Shown in pieces: positions 54,930-64,000 of a DNA stretch of 64,000 nt. How positions within the stretch are numbered: position 1 is the first letter of the stretch; the number at the start of each line of letters is the position of its first letter. Both the position numbers and the translations under genes were made by a program. The notes under the pieces were generated by a model. The model was not told the origin of the DNA and did not search any database. It was given only the letters and a program-made list of their open reading frames with translations. Source of the DNA: Psoroptes ovis (lineage: Eukaryota > Arthropoda > Arachnida > Sarcoptiformes > Psoroptidae); NCBI GenBank assembly GCA_002943765.1, contig PQWQ01000001.1, positions 2,701,501-2,765,500 on the forward strand, written 5' to 3'.

Positions 54930-55408
54930 GAGCGAATGAGGAAAAAGAAAGAGAAAAAGTTTCATTTTAAAAATTGAAAACCCTTATGAATATTTTAGAA
55001 TGAAATTTTCTATGAATTTTCAGCAACAATGATAATAATAATCGAAAGATAATGATTTTCTATTTGATAGATATGATTTAAAAGGAAAAATGTTATGAAT
55101 AAAGAAAAATTCTACTTATTTAAGAAAATCTGATAAAAATGACGAAAAATATTAAAATTCTTGAAAATTCTTAACACTCGAACATGGAACGAATATTTAC
55201 AAACAAGATATATGAGGGTTATAATATTGTTATTATGATTATTATTTTGAATGATTGTATATATTTTTTTTCCATTTAAATATCATTTATTTTTTGTCAG
55301 AATAGAAAGGAAAAAAAATTAATTTTCAAATAAAAATTCGTGTGTCTATGCATATATTCATGAGAATTTTTCATGAATAAAATAATAATCATTTTAATAT
55401 GTGAAAAG

Positions 55409-55426
55409 CACACACACACACACACA
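55409..55426. repeat. CA microsatellite
   Basis: Nine CA units. Confidence 0.9.
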
Positions 55427-56010
55427 GCATGTTCGTTTTATATTTGTAATATTCTTATGAACATTTTCCATTTTCTACATACACACACAAATACAATTGA
55501 CAATATAATAATCACGAATCATGAATTTATTTCATTATTATTTTATTCGATGAAAGCAAAAAGAATTTTCAAAATTTAAATCAAAATGAATAATTCAATT
55601 CATTCAATGATTTTAACATTTATTCAATTTATAAGAACTGAACATGAAAAAGAAAAAATGAAAAATGGAAATGTTCTGTTCAATTTTTTTTTCAAGCCGT
55701 CAACACCCAGATAATCTTTAACGATTATGAATGTCATCAAATGATAATAAAAAATAATAATAAAAATCATTGACAAATGATTATTTTATGATTTTTCTTT
55801 TTTTTCAATGCGCAAACTACCTTGTAATTTTTCATTGTCGAAATGAAATTAGAACAAAAGTAAAGTAGAGGAAAAAAGAAAAATACACAAATATCTTCGA
55901 ATCACATTGGTAAAGAATTAAATTCTTAGATAAAGAATTTCGAGAAAAGAAAAAAAAATTTCCAAAAGATTTTCAAATGAAACACAATTATTATGATGAT
56001 AATGCTGGCT

Positions 56011-56080
56011 TGTCCGAAAAGTTAGTACCTATTGAATCAATGGTGATGCTCTTTAAAAATCAGCAAAAAATTTTCGGACA
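56011..56080 (-). mobile_element. Mini-element family, copy B (70 bp, inverted)
   Basis: Ends are TGTCCGAAAAGTTAGTACC on the left and, reverse complemented, TGTCCGAAAATTTTTTGCTG on the right. The reverse complement aligns over its full length with copy D: both have an AGCAT word near the middle, then CCAT-x-GATTCAA, then an AAC core before the right end. Flanks show no clear TA duplication. Confidence 0.8.
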
Positions 56081-56946
56081 ATCATGATAATAATAGAAAA
56101 AATAATTATAATCATTCGAATGAAAATGACGATGATGATGATGTTGATGACGACAAACTGTTAATGATTTTTATGTTGATCATTAATACCAATAATAATA
56201 ATAATAATGATAATATTTTTTTTCCAATCTAATTCTGTTCCAAGAATTTAGCGATATACACTGATGATATGAAAATATTATTTTGAAACCATTATTTTCA
56301 ATTTTTGGTTTTGATTATCATCATCATCATCATCATTGTCTATTCTCAATTCATTCATTCCTTTCATTTCCTTCAAATTTGATTCTCTGATATATATTTT
56401 TATATTATTTTTCATTCATTTTCATTCATTCATTTGTGTTTGTATATTTGCTGTTTTGGTGCACAGGCATAGATTGCCTTGAATCAAAGATTCAAAATAT
56501 CATTAAATATATCACATATATTCAATTCTATTGTATTGTTGTGTTGTATATATTTTTCATTGTTCTTTCATGCAGCAAATGACATTCTATTTTTCAATCT
56601 TGATTTTCAACTTTTTTCATAGAGTTTCATCATCATCATTTTTTTTTTATTATTTTGCTTTCACTGATCATGATGATACCGATTACGATTCATATTTTTT
56701 CCGTATTTCTCATTTTCATTTTCTTTTTTTTTCAATTTTATTTCATAGCACATTGGCACATAGACAGAGACAGAGTGAAAGAGAATTATAAAAAAAATAT
56801 GAAATAATCATAATCATACATTTATATATCTCCTGGAAACTGGTTATTATATTGATGATGATGACAATGATTAAATACATATATATCGGTGAATAATATA
56901 TTGCAGAAATGAAATGAAAATATTCTATCAAAGAATATATTCGTTG

Positions 56947-56954
56947 CTCTATAC
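56947..56954. repeat. Target-site duplication, left copy
   Basis: CTCTATAC immediately before the hAT-type MITE, identical to 57141-57148. Confidence 0.95.
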
Positions 56955-57140
56955 CAGTCATTCTCAACCGGTGTTCCGCGGCACTTTAGTGTTCCGCCAG
57001 ATTCCAAAAAAGTGCCGCCAAATTCCGGAAATCTAACTCATTCCTTTACTATTCCCTTACTTGGTGTGCCGCAAGATTTTGGAATAAAGGCTTTTCCTTT
57101 TTTCAGTGTGCCGCGGCGAAAAAAAGGTTGAGAATGACTG
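56955..57140. mobile_element. hAT-type MITE (186 bp)
   Basis: The element has 15-bp perfect terminal inverted repeats (CAGTCATTCTCAACC) and is flanked by a perfect 8-bp direct repeat, CTCTATAC (56947-56954 and 57141-57148). An 8-bp duplication and CAG...CTG ends of the form CAGTsrTTCTCAACC are typical of hAT transposons. It is GC-rich against the flanks and carries five copies of a GTG(T/C)-x-CCGC word near the ends, probably transposase-binding subterminal repeats. It is far too short to encode a transposase and must have been moved by an autonomous relative. Perfect ends and duplication indicate a rather recent insertion. Confidence 0.95.
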
Positions 57141-57148
57141 CTCTATAC
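57141..57148. repeat. Target-site duplication, right copy
   Basis: CTCTATAC immediately after the hAT-type MITE, identical to 56947-56954. Confidence 0.95.
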
Positions 57149-59086
57149 AATGTGATTCCAATCATTTTTTTTTTATTTTCATTTTCATCATAAATTTTGA
57201 AAGAGTATGAAGGAAATCAACGAAGGAATAACTCTGTTCTTTCATTGAATCGAAACCCGAGAAAAATGAAATATTAATAAAAATATTTGTAATATGTGTG
57301 TGAAATAAAGAAATTAATTGAAAAAATATATTAATAAAAAAAAAATATACGAAGGAAATTCAGATAAAAATCAATATTAAAAAAATGAAATATCTATAAT
57401 AAATGGGATATATAAAAGATTATATTTATCAATGATATCATTTATTATCGTTGATATGTCTTGCAAATCAACAAAATGAATTTAATGAATCGATTGCTAA
57501 TGATTTTCAATCGAATGGATTCAATTGAATTCACCATGATGAAATGATGAATTGAAAATGAATGAATGTTACTGGGAGACAAATTTATACAAAAATATTG
57601 ATAAGAACCAAAAGGATAGAATTTGAAATTTTGAATTGTCAAAATAACTCTTAATACCTTGAATGTTTGTCAAATCTAAATGATAGAATTTTGCTATCAA
57701 ATTCGCCTAATTTATCAAAAAAATGGATGATAATGATGGAAAAATACTCGAATAAAAGTATTATGGCTCACTTAATGGTCATTTTATTCTGAAAAAAAGA
57801 ATAAATATTTTTGTACAAAATCATTCAATCATACATTGATATTCAAAAGATATATTGAATTTTTTTCCTATGTTTGGTGTGTTTCATTATGAAAAAAAAA
57901 TCTCAGAATACAATGAATACCATTTTCTTCGTTATTATTCAGAATGTGAATTATAATTTAAATTCAAATTAAATTTTTCAAAACAAATTCAGTAGGCCGT
58001 GAAATGATTGAATTCAATTCATTTTTTTGAATTTTTTTTCAGTTATTTTTTTTGTTTGGTGCCATGATATCGTCTCGAACATAATCATGATGCATACAAA
58101 CATACATTCATATATCTTTCGTAAAATGAAAATTTGAAATTTTCTGAAAAATTTCGATTCAATTGAATGTTGTGCATATATCGAAAATACATTATGAATT
58201 TGATTTCGTTTTTTTTTGTCAAGGAAATTTCAAAATATCCGAGAAAAAATGAGAATAAAATGAGCAACAACAACAATAATAACAAAATGATCATAAGAAT
58301 AGAAAATAAATTTGAAAATTTCACAAAATTATTATTATTATGAGAATGGGGTTCGCTTCTCTGTGTACAGAATTTCGTCGAAATGAAATTTTTTTTCAAA
58401 TTTCATTCATAATAAAATAATATTCAAATAGAATATTATCGATCGTTTTTCTATGATTCACATTTCTATTTTTCTCACTGAATTTACTGTTTTTTTTGTT
58501 GTTGGTCGTTCCATCAATTTCGATTCCAGCTTCTTTGATTGCTTGGCACCAACGCCAATAATATAATTTGAAGAATGATGATGAAGAAAAAAAATGATTG
58601 AAAGTCATTGTTTTATTTTTTTTCCCGATACTTTTCATTTTGCTTCGATGGGGTATATATTTATTATGGTCAATGAATTCTTATGAGACGATTTTTTAGA
58701 CTTTTTAGCGAGAAAAAATTAGGGGACAAGTAGGAAGAGATGATGGAGAATTAGAGGGATGCCGAAGTAAACCCGAAGAGAGATTCAGATATATGGGAAG
58801 TTTAGAGAATTTCATCCAAATAAACCATCATTTCCCCTATCCTACCACACACACAAAAACGCATACATATAATCGTTAAATGATGAAAAATCTGATTTTA
58901 AAAAGAAATTTTTTTTATTGATTCATCGAAGCAAATAAGATTGATTGAATATAATATTGATAAATAATAATAATAATAATAGTATCAAGTCATACATAGA
59001 ACAAACGAAACGAAAAATAAAAATTTTGGGGTGAAAATAAAAATAAAAATCGATTAAAAATGGAAAATTTTCAAATAATTTGAAAT
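57149..59086. other. A+T-rich DNA without a confident gene
   Basis: Contains the weak candidate at 58480-58590 and a purine-rich block at about 58695-58800 (GGGGACAAGTAGGAAGAG, then GATGCCGAAG). No inverted ends or conserved frame was found around the purine-rich block. Confidence 0.5.
58480..58590 (-). pseudogene. Possible short coding relic, unassigned
   Basis: The minus strand reads YYWRWCQAIKEAGIEIDGTT in a 62- to 80-codon open frame. This 20-residue piece has a balanced composition unlike the Phe/Ile/Lys-rich random frames around it. I do not recognise a family. It could be part of an exon, a transposase relic or chance. Confidence 0.2.
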
Positions 59087-59155
59087 TGTCCAATAAGTTT
59101 TTGCCGATTCTCAGCAGCCAAATACATTAATTAGATAGAAAGAACTTATTGAACA
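59087..59155 (+). mobile_element. Mini-element family, copy C (69 bp)
   Basis: Starts TGTCCAATAAGTTTTTGCCG and ends GAACTTATTGAACA; the right end is the inverted copy of the left with one change (TGTTC for TGTCC). Same length and orientation as copies A and D. Confidence 0.8.
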
Positions 59156-62100
59156 GCCTAATGTATGAATTTATTTATTCAGAAATTCAGGCATATATGC
59201 CTCATGAACCCAGATATATGATTGAATTTTGTCAAATGTTATATTTTATATTCAAGACTATACATTTTTGAAGAAAAAACAATGGATCATAATGGAAAGC
59301 GCTTTTTCCACAAATAAAAAAAAACATAAATCGATTGATTTTTAAAGAAATAAAATAATACATCTAAAAATATATATCAAAATACGCATTTATGTATAAA
59401 TGATGTGTCAAAGCTTACTTCAATTTTTACTCATTCTTTGTAATGATACTGATTTTTTTTCTTGAAAAAAATCTATAGCATCATTAAATGGTGAAATATC
59501 ACATGTACGCACACAAACACATAAGAAAATGCAAAATTGTATGGCCTATCATTATGATTATATACAAAGTAATAATAATAATCATTTATAGAATAACTAG
59601 CGCCCAATTGAATTTGAGTGTAATTTTCATCATTTTTTCGCAAATTACAAATAGAAATTGACTTTTTCATTTAAATTATACAAAAAGTCACATAAGAAAT
59701 ATAAAATAATCGATTCAATTTTTTTCTTTTTGAATGAATATGTGATATTAATGCTGTAATAACCAAGAAAACCAATAATGGTAATAATGAGAATAATTTT
59801 CTGTACTAAGCACTTGAAGCAGATCAATTTGCCGCAAAGCGCCATCACGAGGTATTTAATGTGAAATTCATTTTGGAAAAAAAATTTTAATTTTATTTTT
59901 CAAATTCAAATCAAAAAATCAAATAAATTTTATTCGATTTTATTTTATTTTTTTTACTTTGAGAGAAAACGATATATTCATATTCAAATATAAAATAGGA
60001 ATACATTAGATTTTTGGAAATCAAAATGTCTGAATCTAAATCGATTTAGTTATTTATTTATTTTCAATTGTTTTTTTCGTTTTTCAAAATCATTATTTGT
60101 TCAAATATTATTATCATATTAGAAATGAAATGAAAATGAAAAATTCAAAATCAAATAAATATATTCGCCAAAAATAAAGATAAAACAAAGCACTTCGGAA
60201 TCAAAAAAAAAAAAAAAAAATTATTTCCTTATTTGAATATACATTCAGATATTTATATAATGTTTCTAAATAATCAAAGTTAATATGTTTTTGATAAATT
60301 GGAGAATATATTGTGGATATTGAACGAACGATAATGATGATAATAATAATAAAATTTGCAATCGAAAAAAAAAATTTCAAATTCATATTAAAAAATATTT
60401 TTTTACAAAATATCACAATTCACCCATAGAATTGAATAGATATTTTGCCATAATCAATTGCAGTCATTTGAATTTTTTCCTGACAAAAGAAAAAAACCGA
60501 ACACTACCCATTTTCGATTTTCGAAGCGAAAAAGCGAAAAAAATCATTTCCATATTCAAACGACGAATATATATTGCATGCAAATAACCATAAGGCAAAT
60601 GGCAAAAATGGAAAAAAATTAAAATTCCACCAACACACGAAAATATGAATGCCAAAGAATATCAAAGTAGAAAGACAGCGAATACATTGAATCTCTACTC
60701 AATATAAAGCCGGAATATTATTTTGATTTATTAATTTTTAATCAGTTATTATCATTATTATTATTATTGGAAAGAGATGAGAAAGAATTACAAATAAGAT
60801 TATGTATAAAAGGAAGGAAAAAATGAAAACATACTAATATCATATGCGCCAATATTATGTATTGAAAATAATCGAGAACTCACAAATATTTATAATGATT
60901 GAAAATCTTTGAAAAATCTTTGCTAAGTTACAAGTATTCTTTGAGTAACGAAAAAAAAAACAAGGGCGTCATTGAAATAAATTCTATCGAAACATATAAT
61001 CCAATGATTGCAATAATGGTATGATGATTATGATTATGTTTGATATCGGTAATAACAATAATAATGATAATCGATTTATTATTATTATATTTTTTGTAAT
61101 AAAAATCATTACAAATAATGAATGATAATTATAAGAAAATCTTCGCAATCGATATTGGTTTCAATATATTTTAGAAAGTGTACAGATTATAATAAGAAGA
61201 AACAAATTCACAAAAAACAATCAAAAATATTATTAGAATCATTGTATTGAGTAGAAACAATTACAACATATAAATACACAAATTAAAAGATGGCATCGAT
61301 TATTATTATTATTATCATTCAAAATAATGATAATCGACAAGATTTTGTTGAAAAATTTCATTTGTCGACCAGATAATGAAAACACATGGAATCAAATTCG
61401 CAAATATGGCAAACATTTAGTAAGCATTTAATTCGCATGGAAAATGAAAACAAAAATATGGAATTTACACGATGAATACTTGAAAACTCCTCATTTTTTG
61501 TCAATCATTTTAGATACATTCCAATCCAACCAATGATAATAATAGTAAGAATAATGAAACGAAAAATTAATTCAATCAAAATCAATTTCAACATTTTGAA
61601 TCAATTGTACCATAAATTGATTTAATTGTTGAAATTTTTATTCAATTCCGTATTATATCATTAATAATTTCAATGATGATGATAATAGTAAGCAAAAAAA
61701 AGCGAAATGAAATATGAATAAATTCATTTTGATTTAAATTGTTTCCATTTATGAATGTCTAGTAATATTTCGCTGTTTTTGGGCTTGAAATTTCAAAAAA
61801 AAAAAAAAAAAATTCCACCGATAGAATACAGATAAATTCATAATGAAATAAATGCATGAATTAATGGATGAATGGACATGAAAATTGAATAAGTAATAAT
61901 AATAGTAATAATAATTTGATAATCAAAATAATTTAAATCGAAAAAATAAAAATGATACAATTGTAAAATAAAATTAAAAAAAAATTCAAAACCATAATAG
62001 ACATAATTTCATTTAATTTCGATTTTTCTACACTTTCTTGTTTCAAATTCTCCTTTTTGAAAAAATATTATCATTTAAATTGCATATAATCGCATTTGAA

Positions 62101-63713
62101 TCTAATATTGAAAACGTATACATTTCAGATTTAATATAAATTCAATTTAATATTTGAAAAAATTCATTCCTCATTCCCTCATTTCATTTTATATTCTCAT
62201 TGCTCACTGTATATGCTTTAGGAAACGAAAAATGGCAAAAAAAATTTAATTTATTAAAATGAAATTGAAAAATAATAATAATAACGACGATGATAATAAT
62301 CATTTGGAAATATTTTGAGCAAAATTTATATGTTTCATTTCGAGAAATGGAGAATTTCAGGGTAAAAAATGTCCAAGACATGGACAGCAGAATATTTCGA
62401 AATATTGCCTGCATAGCAAGCGACAAAAGCCAAGCACACAAAAACACAAATAAATTAAAAAATATTTTTTTTTTTTTTTTGGTTCGGAATAAAATACAAT
62501 TTAATGTTTAGTAAAATTTAAATTCACATTCATATAAAGCATCCTTGGAAATGGCCATTTTTTGCTTAAAAGCCAAAAAGGGGACATTTTTGGGTGGCAG
62601 GCATCTGCCCCACGCATACATAAGTTTTAAAAAGCCCAATTGACAAAGCTAAAAAACAATTGACAAAGATAAATGTCTGTTTGTTGGAACCAAAAAAGAA
62701 AAAAACCGTAATTCGTTCATTATTTTAAATTTTAGATTTGAGATTATCAAACTCTTATTTGGGCACACATACACATATTATATAACTTGGTGACAACGTG
62801 AAATGTTTGCCTGAAAAACACAAAGACACAGACATAAATACCAAAAGTATATACCCGACCATTTAATACAAAATATCTATCGATATGTTGTGTCAATGTG
62901 TGTGTTGGCGTGTGTGTGTATTGAAATATTAATCATTGGACACCAGCACACACACATGCACAGAATAATACTAGGAATTTCTTTTTTTTTCTTATAAGAA
63001 TTTCTTTTTGAGAAATCGATGAAAATCACGAAAAAAAATTTTCTTCGCCGTTTCTTGTTTTTCTTCTTCTGCTCTAAAATCACTGAGAAATGAATTTCCA
63101 AAAAAGAAAAATAAAATACTTTGTCAATATATTTCTCTCTTTTATATAAATATGCGACTAGATTTTCTTATTATACTTTTCTTATTTGTAAGGAGAATAT
63201 ATGTGTAAAAACTTTGATATCAGAAACAGAAAAAAAATCTCATTTTTTTTCTCTTTAAAAACAAAACGACAAAATTTTTTTTTTGTTTCAATGAGAGATT
63301 AATGGTTTTCCGAATTCTGGAGAGTTGAAGAAAAACAAAAAGAATTTATACACCATAATTCTTTTTGGTATTCTTATTCTTCGTAAGCCCCTTTCGTAAG
63401 AATCGGCGATCGATAGATTTTCATTTTCTTTATCGAATCGAGAATGGAAATATTTTAGTTACGAGTTTGCATATTCGAGATAAAAATTAGTGTGCATTTG
63501 TTTTTGTTCTTTTTGTTTAAAACGATAGAATCAAAATTGACATGAATGTTTAGTGGAAATTGTACCAAATAATAATAATAATGATAATGATAATAAATAT
63601 TATCATTATTATAAACAATAAATAAATTTTTTTTCAAAAATATTGAAATAATAATAATAATAATGATCTTTAAAAAATATTGAAAGGAATGCGTGTTGTA
63701 TTATTGTATGCAT
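59156..63713. other. A+T-rich DNA without a recognisable gene
   Basis: Holds poly-A or poly-T tracts (60206-60220, 61795-61812, 62465-62480), AAT/ATC runs and the unusual GC-richer patch at 62530-62690. Nothing else could be supported. Confidence 0.5.
62530..62690. repeat. Unassigned GC-richer patch with short internal repeats
   Basis: It includes a GGGTGGCAGGCATCTGCCCC block able to form a small hairpin (CAG-GCAT-CTG at its centre), a GCTTAAAAGC palindrome, and a tandem pair of CAATTGACAAAG (at about 62638 and 62659). It may be a fragment of a non-coding repeat. No terminal inverted repeat or duplication was found. Confidence 0.3.
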
Positions 63714-63829
63714 TTATAATGTGCAGTGCACATGTTTATATCCATTACCCAAAGGATCTAAGGCTCTTTTGTTCGATAATTTGGCCTCTTGACCATCGAT
63801 ACGTTTACTTGGATTCAAATTTTTTCTTT
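63714..63829 (-). CDS. Possible 3'-terminal exon or coding relic, unassigned
   Basis: The minus strand has an acceptor-like TTTAG (AG at 63830-63831), then an open frame reading NLNPSKRIDGQEAKLSNKRA, LDPLGNGYKHVHCTL and a TAA (63714-63716). The composition is protein-like and G+C-richer than the flanks. I do not recognise the family, and there is no second exon to support it, since copy D of the mini-element lies just upstream at 63876. A GTAA within LGNG could also act as a donor. It may equally be a transposon relic. The opposite strand is also open here. Confidence 0.2.
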
Positions 63830-63875
63830 CTAAATTCCAATCAAAATTTATTGTTTTTAATATGAAATATTTGGA

Positions 63876-63945
63876 TGTCCAATAAGTTCTTGTCAATTTT
63901 CCATAAGCATTTCCATAGATTCAACAGGGACGAACTTATTGGACA
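63876..63945 (+). mobile_element. Mini-element family, copy D (70 bp)
   Basis: Starts TGTCCAATAAGTTCTTGTC and ends GACGAACTTATTGGACA. The first 14 bases, TGTCCAATAAGTTC, are matched exactly by the inverted right end. It is the best-preserved pair of ends in the family. Confidence 0.85.
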
Positions 63946-64000
63946 ATACAATGTAATCATGTTTTTTTGGATTAAATTCACTTCCTATTGAATCATTGTA

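Larger units (their letters stand above)
44015..56010. other. A+T-rich DNA without a recognisable gene
   Basis: Mostly simple-sequence DNA. GC-richer islands at 49385-49560 and 52583-52930 are listed separately, as are the palindromes at 54703-54929. A fragment at 45975-46090 (CTCCTGATTCCCGCGTTC) is also GC-richer but has no inverted ends or frame that I can identify. No tRNA-like cloverleaf was found. Confidence 0.5.

Noticed and set aside
58085..58399. 104-codon open frame on the minus strand
   Set aside because: Leu/Ile/Phe runs from TTA/TTG repeats; no domain or splice support.
1..64000. CRISPR array, operon or bacterial promoter structures
   Set aside because: The repeats are microsatellites without spacer architecture, and the window is eukaryotic with spliced exons.

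Overview
The window looks like nuclear DNA of a small arthropod. It is very A+T-rich (about three quarters by eye), full of ATC/ATT/GATGAT trinucleotide runs, TTCA/AATG tetranucleotide runs and poly-A/T tracts, and it carries spliced exons with GTAAGT donors. The texture fits an acariform mite such as a house-dust mite, but that placement is inference; no species marker was seen.

The only host gene I can defend is a minus-strand Musashi-family RNA-binding protein gene filling the left 27.6 kb. Exon 1 (27088-27590) encodes a long Ser/Asn/Gln-rich N-terminus. Exon 2 is a 41-bp microexon (11451-11491) with the RNP2 strand of the first RRM. Exon 3 (1457-1538) continues that RRM and stops just before RNP1. 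The three exons join in phase across introns of 15,596 and 9,912 bp. The next exon, with RNP1 and the rest of the protein, lies beyond the left edge.

Intron 1 holds two decayed LTR retroelements. One is a plus-strand Gag/protease relic (about 14.1-15.1 kb), probably Ty3/gypsy-like. The other is a minus-strand Ty1/copia element (17.8-18.8 kb) with a 131-bp LTR, the start of gag and a reverse-transcriptase fragment, from which the middle of the element is missing.

From 27.6 kb to the right edge (about 36 kb) I find no confident protein gene. It holds simple repeats plus small non-autonomous DNA transposons: four copies of a 69-70 bp mariner-like element (31.6, 56.0, 59.1 and 63.9 kb), a 186-bp hAT-type MITE with a perfect 8-bp target duplication (56955-57140), and a 147-bp element bounded by TTAA that may be piggyBac-like (43864-44010). 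A few GC-richer patches (49.4, 52.6-52.9, 58.5, 62.5 and 63.7 kb) may be relics of coding or transposon sequence and are listed at low confidence. This stretch may be the 5' regulatory region or 5'-UTR introns of the Musashi gene, or an intergenic desert; the sequence alone does not decide.
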